Translations under genes and position numbers: made by a program
The notes under the pieces: model-generated
What the model was told of the DNA's origin: nothing
What the model saw: only the letters and a program-made list of their open reading frames with translations
The model's database searches: none
Assembly: GCF_000760935.2 (NCBI RefSeq)
Contig: NZ_CP049744.1
Span: 2,821,501-2,885,500, forward strand
DNA length: 64,000 nucleotides
Direction of reading: 5' to 3'
Source: Rhodococcoides fascians A25f
GTDB lineage: Bacteria > Actinomycetota > Actinomycetes > Mycobacteriales > Mycobacteriaceae
In this document: positions 25,801 through 40,800 of the stretch, in pieces
How positions within the stretch are numbered: the stretch's first letter is position 1
How the letters are laid out: each line of letters begins with the position of its first letter

Positions 25801-28800
25801 CGGGCAGGTACTTGGCCTTCAGATTCAGGCGCTCGTCGACGGACGAGACCAGAGTCAGCGGATAGTGCGCGGCGTCGGTTCCCAGAATGTCGGTCACCTG
25901 CATACCGGCGAAATCCGTTGCCGCAGACGCGCCTGCGCGATCGACCGGGTACGACTCGAACACCGTCAGCGTGTCGAATGCGACCCCTGCACCTGCGGCA
26001 CGCTGAATGTCGGTCAGTCCGAGGTAGTGGTGGTCCAGCAACGACGCCTGCTCGGACTGAACACGATCGACCAGAGCGCCCAGCGTCTCGCCGGGATCGA
26101 GCGTGACCCGAACGGGCAGCGTGTTGATGAACAGCCCGATCATGCCTTCGATGCCCGGGACCTCAGGCGGACGTCCCGAGACGGTGGCACCGAACACGAC
26201 GTCGTCTCGACCGGTCAGTGTCGCGAGCACGACGCCCCACGCGGTCTGGACGAGCGTGTTGAGAGTCGACCCGCGGCGCGCCGCGAAATCGCGTAGGGCA
26301 GCGGTGGTCTCGATCGACAACGAGCGTTCGGATTCGCGGGAGACGGTGGACAATTGCCGCCCTCGATCGCCGGTGACCAGCAGGGTCGGCTCCTCGACGC
26401 CCGCCATCGCACTGACCCACTGCGCGGTGGAGATCGAGACGTCGCGTTGCCGCATCCATGTCAGATAGTCCCGGTACGCGGGCACCCGCGGCAGCATCGA
26501 GTCGTCGGACTCGGTGACGTACAGCGTGATGAGTTCCTTGACGACCAGCGGCGTCGACCACCCGTCCAGCAGAATGTGGTGGTTGGTCAGCAGCAGTCGC
26601 CAATGATCGTCGGCGAGGGTGATGAGCGTGAATCGAAGCAGCGGCGCGGAGTCCATCTCGAACCGAACACCGCGATCGGCTTCGAGGACTGCTTCCAGTG
26701 CAGCCTCGACATCGGCTGCACCGCGCAGATCGATCTCTGCCCATGGAACCGTGACCGAATTCTGCACGATCTGCAGAGACTCGCCGGAGCTGTTGTGGAC
26801 GAACGCTGCCCGCAGATTCGGATGACGTGAGACGAGCTTGTCGACTGCGGCGTGCATCCGCGCGGAATCGACGGTGCCGCGCAACTCGAGGCCGAGTTGC
26901 ACCATGTAGGCGTCGACGCCCGCAGAGTCGCTGCCGACCTCGCCCGCGAGGCGCGCGTGGAAGAGCAGGCCAGCCTGCAGCGGCGACATCGACCACACGT
27001 CGTCCAGGTCCGGGAACCTGTTCTCCAGTACCTCGATGGACCTCTGATCGATGTCGACCAGCTCGAGATCGGACGGAGTGAGACCACCCGCACCGTCGGC
27101 CGAGGCGTGCTCGGTGATCGCGGTGAGTGCCTGCGTCCAGAGCTCGATCAACCGATCCACCTCGTCGGCACCGAGGATCCCGGCCGGGAACGCGAAGGTG
27201 GCGTCCAGCTGCGGGCCGTCGGGTGTCGACGTCGTGACGGCATTGATGTCCAACGCGGCGGGCACGGGCATGTCCGGGTTCTGCGCGTCGCCCAGTTCGG
27301 CGTCGGCCACGGGAATCCAGCCCACGTCTTCCATGCCCTCGGACGAACCGGTCGAGAAGCGCCCGAGATAGTTGAAACTGACCTGCGGAGCGGCGTGATC
27401 GGACAGAGCTTCGGTTCCTGCGGGATCGAGGTACCGGAGCATGCCGTAGCCGATGCCGTGATCGGGGATCTCGAGCAGCTGCTCTTTGACGGCCTTGATC
27501 AGCGCGCCTGCGGAGTCTCCGCCGGACAACGCGTCGGCGATGTCGACGGAACCGAGGTCGAGGCGCACCGGGAAGATCGTGGTGAACCAGCCGACGGTTC
27601 GGCCGAGATCGGCTCCGGGAACCACGGCGTCTTCACGGCCATGGCCTTCGAGGGTGATCAGCGCACTGCGGACAGCGGCTCCCCGTTCGCGACGCCATGC
27701 CGTGAGCGCGAGAGCCAACCCGGCCAGCAGGCCGTCGTTGACGCTGCCCCGGAAGACATTCGGCACAGTCGTGAGCAGGCGCTCGGTGACCTCGACCGGC
27801 AGCGATGTGCGAATGCGCTGCACGGTGGCGTCGACATCGACGCTCTTGTCCAGTGGTCGCGAACCGATCGTCGGATCGTCGCCGCTGAGAATCCGCTGCC
27901 ACAACCCGAGCTCGTCGGCGCGGCTCGCGGTGACGTCGGTCAATCCGGTGGACCAGCGCCGCATCGACGTGCCGATCGGTGCCAGCACAGGCTCGTCGCC
28001 CGCGACGATCTGGCTCCATGCCGTGGCCAGATCCGGAACGAGGATGCGCCAGGACACGCCGTCGATGACGAGGTGATGTGCGACGACGAGAAGTCGACCG
28101 GATCCGTTCGGGCCCTGGAACCACACCATCTGGACCATGACCCCGTCGGCGGGGATCAGTCGATCCGCTGCGGCGTCGAGTTCGGTTGCGGCGCGGGAAG
28201 AGAACTCGGCACCGTCCACGGAATCGACCGAGACGGCATGGATGACCGACGCGGCGGACACGGTCCCGATCGGAGATACTGCCTCGTGCCACGTGCCGTC
28301 CGAGTCCTGGAACAGACGCGACCGCAGCATGTCGTGACGATCGAGCACGGCCTGGACTGTGCGCTCGAGCGTGGTGGTGTCGATACCGACCGGGAGCTGA
28401 AGCAGAGCGGTCTGGGTGTAGCGACCGAAGTCGGTGCTGCGATCCAACATCCACCGAACGACCGGTGTCAGGGGTAGTGGGCCGACTCCCTCGCCGTCGA
28501 GTTCCTCCAGTACGACGACGTCGCCTCCGAGAACGACCACCTCGGCCAGCGCGGCCACGGTCTTGCGCTCGAAGATGTCGCGTGGAGCCAGCACCAGGCC
28601 GGCCGCCTTGGCGCGGGAGACCAGCTGAATCGACATGATGCTGTCGCCGCCGAGTGCGAAGAACGAGTCGTCGACGCCGACGGTGTCGAGTCCGAGCACG
28701 TCCGCGAACAAGCCGGCGAGAATGGACTCGACTTCTGTTGCAGGCAAGCGACTTTCGGTGACATTGGCCGAGAAGTCCGGTGCAGGCAAGGCGCGTCGAT

Positions 28801-31800
28801 CGAGCTTGCCGTTGGCGGTGAGGGGCAGCTCGTCCAGCACGATCAGCGCGGCAGGCACCATGTAGGACGTCAGTGTGGTGCCCACGAAATCGAGAACGGC
28901 GGAATGGTCGAGGGTTCGACCGGACTCGGCAACGACGTAGCCGATCAATCGGTCACCGAATCCGTCGTCTCGTACCGAGACCACGGAGGCCGCGACACCG
29001 TCGAATGCGAGCAGAGCGCTTTCGATCTCACCGAGTTCGATGCGGAACCCGTGCAGCTGTACCTGCATGTCACTGCGGCCCAGGTATTCGAGCGCCCCGT
29101 CGCGGTTCCATCGCGCCGTGTCACCGGTGCGGTACATCCGGTGTCCGGCCGGACCGGAGGGGTCAGCCACGAAACGGGTTGCCGACAGGCCGGCCCGTCC
29201 GAGGTAGCCGCGCGAGAGCTGTGCCCCGGAGACGTACATTTCGCCGGTCACGCCAGGTGGCACAGGCTTCAGACGCGCGTCGAGAACGGCAACGTTCAGT
29301 GCCGGGATCGCCTGACCGATGACGCTGGCGGAGGCCGAGGCGGCGAACTCCTCGGTGAGAGCGAGGTGGCTCACGTGGACCGTCGTCTCGGTGATGCCGT
29401 ACATGTTCACCAGGGTGGGCGCGGACTCGTCGTGTCGGGCATACCAACGGCCCAACTGTCCTAGATCGAGTGCCTCACCGCCGAAGATGACGTAACGCAG
29501 CGAGAGTTCTGCGGAATCCTCGGCAGCTCCCACGGCCGCGGTGGCAACCCTGTCGGCCTCAGCGAACTGGTAGAACGCCGTCGGTGTCTGGTTGAGCACC
29601 GTGACCTTCTCGCGCACCAGCAACTCGCGGAACAGCTCCGGCGAGCGTGCCGTGTAGTAATCGACGACGACGAGGGCTCCGCCGTGCAGCAACGGGCCCC
29701 ACAGTTCCCACACCGAGAAGTCGAACGCGTACGAGTGGAACATCGTCCAGACATCGCGCTCGTCGAAATCGAACAGATCCGCGGTGTTCGCAAACAGTGT
29801 CGCCACATTGCGGTGTGCGATCTGGACGCCCTTGGGACGGCCGGTACTACCCGAGGTGTAGATGACGTACGCGATCGAATCTGCACCGGTCTTGCCCGAG
29901 CGGTCCGCATCCGTCAGCGGAGCGCCGGAGACGTCGTTCAACTCGGCGATCAGTTCCGGCGAATCGACGAGGAGAACGTCGAGGTCGGAGGTCGGCACCG
30001 CAGTGCTGTCGGCAACGGTGGAGATGACGCACACAGGCGAGGCGTCCTCGAGCATGAACGCGAGTCGGTCCGCCGGGTAGGAGACGTCGATCGGCAGATA
30101 CCCGCCACCGGACTTGATCACGGCGAGCAGCGCCACGATCAGCTGCTCGTCACGTGGCACAGCGACCGCAACGAGCGATTCGGACGTCACGCCGCGCCCG
30201 ACGAGAACCCGGGCCAGGCGGCTCGAACGGTCGTCCAGCTCGGCGTAGGTCATCGATCGATCGCCGAAGACCACGGCACGCGAATCCGGGAATCGCGCTG
30301 CAGCAGCGGCGAATCGGTCGGCCAAGGTCGAATCGTCTGCCGCGAGGCCCGAGTGGTTCCACTCGTGCGTCATCGCATCGAGCTCCCCGGGGAGCAGCAG
30401 GTCGATGTCGCCTACGGCGCTGTCAGGATCGGCAGTGACTGCGTCGAGGAGGGCGCCGAAGCGTGCGGAGAACTCCTGGACGGACGATTCCTCGAACAAA
30501 TCGACCGCGTACGTGATCGCTGCGGTCATCCCGGACGGCGCACCGGTCTCGTCGAAGTTCTCCGCAACGGTCAGCTGTAGATCGAACTTCGCCACGTGTG
30601 CGTCGATGTCCACGGCTCGGACGGTCAGGTCCGGCAGCTCGAGCGTCGCCGAGGTGTTGTTCTGGAATTCGAGCAGAACCTGGAACAGCGGCGAGTGGTC
30701 GGTCGAACGCGTCGGGTCGAGTACGTCGACCAACCGCTCGAACGGGACGTCGGTGTTGTCGAATGCAGCCAGATCGGCTGTGCGCGTAGCGCGGAGCAGC
30801 TCGGTGAACGAGAGCTGCGGTGCCACGTCGGTGCGCAGAACGAGCGTACCCACGAACATGCCGACCAGATCGTCGAGTGCGGCGTCGCCGCGGCCTGCGA
30901 TGGGGGTACCGACAGCGATGTCCTCGGTGCCGCTCAGTCGCGCCATCAGGACCGACCATGCCGCATGTACGGCCATGAAGACGGTTGCCTCGTTGGCGCG
31001 TGCGACGTCGACCAGTGATGCATGGGTGTCGCGGTCGATCTCGAAACGAACGCTGTTGCCGCGCAACGATTGACGGGCCGGGCGGGGATGATCCAACGGC
31101 AGCGGGAGAACCTCGGGCAGGTCCGCCAGGGCGGTTTTCCAGAAGTCCAGCTGTTGTGCGGCGAGTGACGACGGATCGGACTCGTCGCCGAGAACATCGC
31201 GCTGCCATAGCGCGAAGTCGGCGTACTGAACCTCGAGCGGTACCCACATCGGAACTGTGGCTGCGGCACGGGCTCCGTAGGCCACCATCACGTCTCGCGC
31301 CAGTGGTGCCATGGACGCTCCGTCGGCGGCGATGTGATGCACGACGATCGAGAGCACGAACTCGTCCGGTGCCAACCGGTACAGAACCGCACGGAAGGGC
31401 AGCTCGGTCGAGACGTCGAATCCCTGTGCCGCAGCGGCCGACACGGCCGCCACGACCTCGCCGGCGTCGAGATCGACGACGTCGAGCTCCGTCGATGCCG
31501 TCCGTACATCGAGAATCTTCTGCTCGGGTCGCTCCCCCTGCGTGGGGAACACCGTGCGCAGCGACTCGTGACGTTCCAGAACGTCGCCGACGGCCGCGCT
31601 CATCGCAGCGATATCGAGACGACCGGTCAGACGAACCGCGAGCGGGATGTTGTACGCCGCCGACGTCACGTCGAACTGGTTGATGAACCACATCCGTTGC
31701 TGAGCCAAGGACAACGGAATCGAACTCGGTCGCGGCTTCGCGACGAGTGCGGGGCGGCGAACCGTACCGAGCGGGTTGCTGTCCACGCGCTCGGCGAGCG

Positions 31801-34800
31801 ACTCGACAGTGGGAGCCTCGAACAGGGCGCGCACACTGATCGCGGTGTCCAGGGCAGTGTTGACTCGTGCAGTGAGTCTGGTGGCGCTGAGGGAGTCGCC
31901 GCCCAGATCGAAGAAGCTCGAATCGATACCGACTGTCTCGATTCCCAGCACCTCGCCGAATATGTCGGCGATGATCCGCTCCGTCTCGGTACGGGGAGCA
32001 CGTGAATCGCTTCCGAGATGGAGGTCGGGAGCAGGCAGTGCTTTTCGATCCAGCTTGCCGGCAGGGGTCAACGGAATCGACTCCAGCGCGACGAAGGCCG
32101 TCGGGATCATGTGTGTGGGAAGCGAACTCGACACATGGGTCCGCAAGGCGGTGGCGTCGATCTGCCGACCCGGTCGCGGGAGAACGTAGGCGACGAGAAT
32201 CGTGTTTCCCGTCGGACCGTCGACCCCGACCGTAGTGGCGAATTCGACCGTCGGATCGTCGGTCAGAACAGCGTCGATCTCGCCCAGTTCGATGCGGAAC
32301 CCGCGCACCTTGACCTGGAAGTCGCTGCGCCCGACGTACTCGAGTGTCCCGGATTCGGTCCACCGCACGACATCTCCGGTGCGGTACATCCGCGCACCCG
32401 GCTCGGCGAAGGGATGTGCAACGAATCGGTCTGCTGTCAGACCGAATCGGGAATGGTAGCCCCGGGCAAGCGCGGGCCCGGCGAGATACAGCTCTCCCGC
32501 AACTCCGACCGGAACGGGATGCAGCCGTGTGTCGAGAACGACCTCGCTGAAACCGATTGTCGGCGAACCGATGTCGATAGAGGAATCGACGCTCAGCGGA
32601 TCGCTGATCGACGAGAAGATCGTCGCTTCGGTGGGTCCGTACGCATTGAACATCAGACGACCCGGTGCCCAGCGAGCCACCAGCTCGGGCGGGCAGACGT
32701 CTCCACCGGTGGCGACGACGCGCAGCTCGGTGAGGCCTTCGGGGTCGACCGATGCCAATGCTGCAGGCGTGACGAACGCGTGCGTCACGTTCTGCTCGGC
32801 GAGCAGTGCGGCCAGCTCGGTGCCGCCGTACACCGAGGTCGGTGCGATGACCATTGTCGCAGCGCCGGAGAAGACCATGACCAGTTCGAGGATGGAGGCA
32901 TCGAAGCTCGGCGAAGCAAAAGCCAGAACTCGAGCATCGGGAGTCACCTCGAAACGGCTTCGCTCTTCCTCTGCCAGATTCGCGAGACCGCGATGGGTGA
33001 CGGTGACGCCCTTGGGCACACCGGTCGAGCCCGACGTGTAGATCAAGTAGGCGACCTGATCGACGTGCATCGGACGCATTCGGTCGTCGTCGCGCACCGG
33101 GGTGGTCGAGAGATCGGCAAGCTCGGCGCGTGTCTCGTCCTGATCGAGGACGGTCCATCGGGCCGAGCCGAGACCGTCGACCGCGGTGACATGCGTGCCG
33201 AGTGTGAGGCCGATGGAGGCGCCCGAGTCGACCAACATGTGCTCGACGCGATCGCGGGGGTAGCTCGGATCGACGGGCAGGAATGCCGCGCCCGTCTTGG
33301 CGACCGCCCAGATACCGAGAACCGAATCGATGGAGCGTGGTAGAGCCAGTGCGACAACAGTTTCCGGTCCGGCACCGCGGGCGATGAGCGCGCGGGCAAG
33401 AGCGGAGGACCGCGCGTCCAGCTCGGCGTAGCCGAGGGTGCCGTCCCCGCTCCACAGAGCGAGGCCGTCGGTGTTCGTCGCCGCTGCACCGGTGAAGATG
33501 TCGGGGAGCAGACGAACACCCGACGACGCCGGGCCGTGAACCGGGGCCAGTCGACCCAGTTCGTCCTCGGACAGCAGTGACAGCGATCCGACGCGCCGAT
33601 CGGTATCGGTGGCAATGGCCTCCAGTACCCGGACGATCCTGTCGATCGTCGCGCGAACGACGCTGTCCTCGAACAGTTCTGGCAGATACTTGGCTTCGAT
33701 GTGCAGGCGGTCGTCGACCATGGCGACCAGAGTCAGTGGATACTGCGCGGTGTCGCTGCCGTCGTGGACGTCGTGGACATGCATGCCGGCGAGGTCGGTC
33801 TCGGCCGACAGTCCTGCACGGTCCATCGGGTAGGACTCGAACACCGTCAAGGTGTCGAAGGCGACGGCCGGTCCCACGGCGCGCTGGATGTCGGTGAGTC
33901 CGAGGTAGTGGTGATCGAGCAGAGCAGCCTGCTCGGCCTGCACCCGATCGAGGTATTCACCGAGTGTCTCGGATGGATCGAGCACGATCCTGACCGGCAG
34001 GGTGTTGATGAACAAGCCGACCATCGACTCGATATCGGACACCTCAGGCGGTCGTCCGGACACGGTCGCACCGAACACCACGTCGGAGCGTCCGGTCAAG
34101 GTGCCGAGGACCATGGCCCACGACGCCTGCACCATGGAGTTCATCGTCACGCCGCGTGCTCGGGCGACGGCCCGCAGTCGGTCGGTCTGTGCGGTGTCCA
34201 AGGAGATCAGCGCACGGCCGGCCAACGTCGACTCCTGGCGCCGACTTTCGACCGGAGTCAACAGAGTGGGTTCGGACAGTCCTGCGAGCGCGTCGGTCCA
34301 CGCCGCAGTTGCCGACGAACGGTCACGTTTTGCGAGCCACGACAGGTAGTCGCGGTAGGCGGGGACGCGTGGGAGCACGGTCTCGTCGCCGTCGACCACG
34401 TACAGGGTCAAGAGGTCCTTGAGCAGCAGCGGCGTCGACCAACCGTCGAGCAGAATGTGATGGTTGGTCATCACCAGACGCCACTCACCCGGCGCCACCG
34501 TGATCAGCATGAAGCGCAGCAGCGGAGCCTGAGCCATGTTGAAACGGGTGGCTCGGTCCTCGTGTTCGATGCGTTCGAGCTCGGCGGCCCGCTCGTCGAC
34601 GTCCAGACCGGTGAGGTCGATCGACGACCACGGTGCGTCCACCTCGTGATGCACGATCTGGATCGACTCGCCGTCGGTGTTGTGCACGAAGGCGGTACGT
34701 AGGTTGGCGTGCCTACGCAGCAGCGCCTGAGCAGACCGTCGGAACCGCGCTTCGTCGACGTGTCCGCGCAGTTCCAACACGAGTTGAACGATGTAGGCAT

Positions 34801-37800
34801 CGACGGACTGATCCGACAGCTCGGCGTGGAACAGCAGACCGGCCTGCAGAGGCGTCATCGACCAGATGTCGTCCAGTGTCGGATAGACGCGTTCGAGATC
34901 GTCGATGGAGCTCTGGTCGAGCCGAACCAGCTGGAGATCGGATGGAGTGAAACCGCCGGCACCGGGCCGCTGCGCAAGCAGAGTCAGCGCGGTGAGTGCC
35001 TGACGCCACAGCTCGACCAGCTCTGCGACCTCGGCCGCGTCGAGAACGCCTGTCGGGAACGCGAACGAGGCTTCCAGCCGTGGGCCGGTCGGTGTCGCCG
35101 TGGTGACGGCGTTGATGTCGAGCACAGCGGCGACGGGTAGATCCTCGTCCTGCGAATCACCGACACCGGAATCGTCCACCGGCAACCAGCCGTGCCCGCG
35201 AAGCTCGTCCGGAATGTCGGTGCTGTAGCGCCCGAGGTAGTTGAAACTGATCTGGGGAGCCGGGAAGTCGCGAAGCGCAGCGGCACCCGTCTCGTCCAGG
35301 TATCGCAGCATGCCGTAGCCGATGCCGTGGTCCGGGACGGCCAGCAATTGCTCCTTGACCGACTTGATCAGGCGCGCTGCATCGGCGCCGCCCGCAAGAG
35401 CGTCGTCCAGATCGATACCGTCGAGGGTCAATCTGAGCGGGTAGATCGTAGTGAACCAACCGATGGTGCGGCCGAGATCGGCGCCGGGCACGACGTGGTC
35501 CTCACGGCCGTGGCCCTCGAGGGAGATGAGCGCGTCGTCGACGACCACGCCGCGACCTCGTCGCCAGACGGCGGTGGCAAGGGCCAGAGCTGCGAGAAGA
35601 CCGTCGTTGACACTGCCGTGGAACGCGTCGGGCAGTGCGGTGAGCAGTCCCTCGGTGACGTCGGTCGACAGAGTCGTCTCGATCTTGTCCACGGTCCGGT
35701 ACACGTCGATCTCGCGATCGAGTGCACGGGATCCGATGAGCGGATCGGGTTGCGCCACAACAGATCGCCAGAGCTCCAGCTCGTCGGCACGGGTCGCAGT
35801 GACCTCACGCAAGCCGTGAGACCAACGGCGCATCGAGGTGCCTACCGGAGCAAGTTCCGGTGTGTTTCCGCCGATGATCTGGGCCCATGCCGACGCGAGA
35901 TCCGGAACGAGAATTCGCCAGGACACACCATCGATCACCAGGTGATGGGCGACAACGAGCAGACGGCTCCCCTCGGTGCCTGCGTCGAACCACACCATCT
36001 GGATCATGACGCCGGAATCGGGTGCCAAGCGGGCCACCGCTGCCGCGGCCTCGGTTCTGGCCTGCTCCGAGAACTCCGCTCCGTGAACGGTTGTCGACGA
36101 GACTCGGTGGACAACCGACTGCGCCGAGACCGATCCGACGGGAAGAACCTCCATCGCGGGGTGCTCACCGCGATGCAGTACACCGCGAAGCATGTCGTGG
36201 TGGTCGAGAACCGTCTGGACAGTGGCTTCGAGAACGTCGAGTTCGATGTCCGCCGGAAGCGTCAGGACAGCGGTCTGGGTGTGCTTGTCGAGCACTGCCG
36301 TGCGATCGAGCATCCACGCCACGATCGGGGTTAGCGGTACGTCTCCGACACCGCCGCCCGGCAGTTCCTCGAGCACGAGCGCAGCAGTTCCGTCACCGGC
36401 TGCGACCACCTCGGCCAGCGCGGCAACTGTCTTGTGCTCGAACACGTCTCGCGGCGAGAGGGCGAGGCCGGCTGCCTTGGCGCGCGAGACCAACTGAATG
36501 GACATGATGCTGTCGCCGCCGAGCGCGAAGAACGAATCGTCGACGCCGACGCGGTCGAGCCGCAGGACCTCGGCGAACAATCCGGCCAGCGTCTTCTCGA
36601 CCGCATTGTCGGCATCGCGGCCGCCCGTGGTGACCTGGGCGGACCAGTCCGGTTCGGGTAGTGCGTTTCGGTCGAGTTTGCCTGCCGGAGTCAACGGAAT
36701 CGACTCGAGCATCACCAACGCCGACGGCACCATATGCGCCGGCAACACCGACCCCACATGCTCCCGCAACGACGCCGCATCGAGAACCGTCCCCGCCACC
36801 GGCAACACATACGACACCAACACCGTCGCCCCGGCCGCACTCTCACGCCCCACCGTGACCACAAAATCGACACCCGGCACAGCAGCCAACACCGAATCGA
36901 TCTCACCCAACTCGATCCGGAAACCACGCACCTTCACCTGAAAATCGCTACGCCCCACATACTCCAACGCACCCGAAGCATTCCACCGCACCACATCACC
37001 GGTGCGATACATCCGCGAACCCGCACCACCGAACGGATTGGCCACGAACCGCTCCGCCGTCAAACCCAACCGAGCGTGATACCCACGAGCCAACGCCGGA
37101 CCCGCCAGATACAACTCACCCACCACACCCACCGGCACCGGATTCAACCGCGCATCCAACACCACCTCCGCGAAACCGATAGTCGGAGAACCGATATCGA
37201 CAGACTCCCCCACCACCAACGCCGACGAAATCGACGAGAAAATCGTCGCCTCCGTCGGACCGTACGCATTGAACATCCGCCGACCCGGCGCCCACCGCGC
37301 CACCAACTCCGGCGCACACACATCACCACCGGTGACCACAACCTGAACCGAATCCAACCCCACCGGATCCACCGACGCCAACGCCGCAGGCGTCACGAAC
37401 GCATGGGAGACCCGCTCCTGCGCCAACAACGACGCCAACTCCACCCCACCGAACACCAACGGCGGAGCAATCACCATCGTCGCCCCACCCGAAAACGCCA
37501 ACACGAACTCGAGAATCGACGCATCGAAACTCGGCGACGCAAACGCCAACACCCGAGACGACGGACCCACACCGAACCGAACCCGCTCCTCAGCAGCCAA
37601 GTTCCCCACACCACGATGAGTGACCACCACACCCTTGGGCACACCAGTGGACCCCGACGTATAAATCAGATACGCCGCATCATCGAGACGCAACACCCCC
37701 GAACGCTCGGCATCCAACACCGGAGCAGCCGACCGAAACGCCAGATCCGCCACCACATCCGGATCATCGAGCACCACCCACGACACCCCACCCACACCCG

Positions 37801-40800
37801 ACACCGCACCCACATGAGCACCCAACGTCACACCCACCACAGCACCCGAATCGACCAACATGTGCTCGATCCGATCCACCGGATAATTCGGATCCACCGG
37901 CAAGAACGCACCACCGGCCTTCGCCACCGCCCACACCGCCACCACAGACTCCACCGACCGCGACAACGCCAACGCCACGAACGACCCCGGACCCACACCA
38001 CACGACATCAACATCCGCGCCAACCGCGACGACGCCGCATCCAACTCACCATACGAAAGCACCCGCGAACCCGACACCACCGCAACACCACCGACACCAG
38101 CCACACCCACCGCACCAGCCAACAACTCCGGCAACACCACACCCACCACAGACCGCGGACCACGAACCGGAGCCAGGGTGGCGTATTCGTCGTTCGACAG
38201 AATGTCGATGTCCCCGATCCGGACGGACGGGTCCGTCGTCACGACATCGAGGATTCGCGCAAGGCGGTCGGCGAGGACTCGGACTGTGTCGGCATCGAAC
38301 AGTTCTGTGGCGTAACGGAAACCGGCATCGATGCCGACCGGTGCCCCGAACTTGTCGAATTCTTCCGAGACCGTCAACTGCAGGTCGAAATTGGAGATGT
38401 GATTGGGCAGTTCGATGCCCTCGATCGACAGACCGGGCAACGTCACCGTCGGTCGGTCGGTGTGCTGGAACTCGAGCATCACCTGGAACAACGGCGCATG
38501 GGCGGTCGATCTCGCGGGATCGACCGCATCGACGACGCGCTCGAACGGGATGTCCGAGTGTGTGAACGCCGCAAGGTCGGTGGCCCGCACGTCCGAGAGG
38601 AGATCCTCGAAACGAGTGGAGCCCGGCACCTGGGTGCGTAGCACGAGGGTATTGACGAACATGCCGACGAGCTCGTCGAGCGCAGCATCCCCTCGACCCG
38701 AGATCGGCGTTCCCACCGAGATGTCCTCGGTGCCGGACAGTCGGGCGAGAAGGACGGCCAATGCGGCGTGCACGATCATGAACGAGCTCGAATTGTGCTC
38801 GGCAGCAACAGTTGCGAGCCGCACATGGATGGCCGCGTCGATCTCGAACGAGACCGACTCGCCGCGCAGAGACGCCACCGCCGGGCGGGGGCGATCGGTT
38901 GGCAGCGGCAGAACCTCGGGGCTGCCGGACAATGTGTCGACCCAGTAGGTCGATTGCTGTGCCATCAGCGACTCGGGATCGGACTCCGTGCCGAGGTATC
39001 GACGCTGCCACAGTGCGTAATCGGCGTACTGGACCGGCAACGGTTCCTGGCTCGGTGCGTGCCCTGCGGCACGGGCGCTGTACGCCACCATCAGATCGCG
39101 GGCCAGCGGGGCGCTGGAGAAGCCGTCGGAAGAGATGTGGTGCACCACCATGACGAGTACGTGCTCGTTCTCGCGCTCCCGGATCAATCGGACGCGCGAC
39201 GGAACGTCCGCAACCACGTCGAAGCCCGAGCCGGCGACATCGCCGATCAGTTCGTGCACATGCCGGTCGTCGTCCGCAGTGATCGGAGTCAGATCCGGCA
39301 GTGCCGACGCCACATCGAGAATCGATTGCACAGGGCCGTCGTCGGACAGCGGGAACATCGTGCGAAGAGACTCGTGCCGCGTCAGCACATCGCCGATGGC
39401 CGATCGCATCGCGTCGACGTCGAGGGCACCGCTCAGTCGCATGGCGAACGCAACGTTGTAGGCAGCCGACTCGGTGTCGTACTGATTGATGAACCACATT
39501 CGTTGCTGCGCCAGCGACAGCGGCACCACGTCGGGCCGCTCCTGCGGAATCAGTCGTGGAGCCGCGTCGGCGTCGTGTTCGCGGATGTCGATGCCTGCGG
39601 ACAATGCGCGCACGGTGGGCGCGTCGAACAGATCCCGGATACCGATATTGCTTCCGAGTGCGGCATTGACCCGCGCTACCAATCGCATCGCGATCAGCGA
39701 GTTGCCACCGATCTCGAAGAAGCTCGACGTGACGCCCACCTGGGAAATGCCGAGCAGGTCAGCGAAGATGCCGGCCACGATTTCTTCGACGGGGTTCTCG
39801 GGACCGACGAATTCCGCAGCGGCGACGGTGAACTCGGGTGCAGGCAGCGCCTTTCGATCGAGCTTTCCGCTGGCGTTGACCGGCAGCGAATCGAGCACCA
39901 CCACGTGCGAGGGCACCATGTAGGCCGGAAGCCGCCGCGCGGCCTCGGCCGTCAGATCGGTGGGGTCGACGGCAACACCGGGTGCGCCCACGACGTACGC
40001 AACCAGCGTCTCACCGGTGTTGGGGTCCTTGTGTACCAATGCGATCGCTTGGGCGACCGACTCGGACCGCAGCAGGACGGCTTCGATCTCGGGCAGTTCG
40101 ATACGCAGGCCGCGCAACTTGACCTGAAAATCGGTACGGCCGATGTACTCGAGCTCACCGTCGGCGCGCCAGCGGACCAGATCGCCTGTGCGGTAGAGCC
40201 GCTCACCCGGTTCCCCGAACGGGTCGGCGACGAAGCGATCTGCCGTCAGATCGCCGCGGCCTACGTAACCGCGTGCGAGTTGGACACCCGCGAGATACAG
40301 CTCGCCGGGTGCGCCGATCGGTGCCAGCCGCAACGACGCGTCGAGCACGTACAACCGGGTGTTCCACACCGGTGCGCCGATGGGGATGGAGACCGGATCC
40401 CGTCCGGTCACGTGGTAGTAGCTGACGTCGACTGCGGCTTCGGTCGGACCGTAGAGATTGTGCAACTCCGCGAGGGAGAACCGAGCGAACTGTGCCGCGG
40501 TGGCAGGCGGAAGTGCCTCGCCACTGCAGAAGACGAGCCGCAGCGATGTGCACTCTGCAGCCCGGGCGCCGGCCGCGAACACAGCGAGCATCGACGGTAC
40601 GAAGTGCACGGTGGTGATGTGCTCGTCGGCGATGATGCGGGACAGGTACGCGGGGTCGCGGTGTCCGTCGGGTTCTGCCACCACGAGTTTGGCACCCACC
40701 TGAAGTGGCCAGAAGAATTCCCACACCGAGACGTCGAAGGTGGCGGGCGTCTTCTGCAGAACGGTGTCGGCGGGCTCGAGGCGATACTCGTGCTGCATCC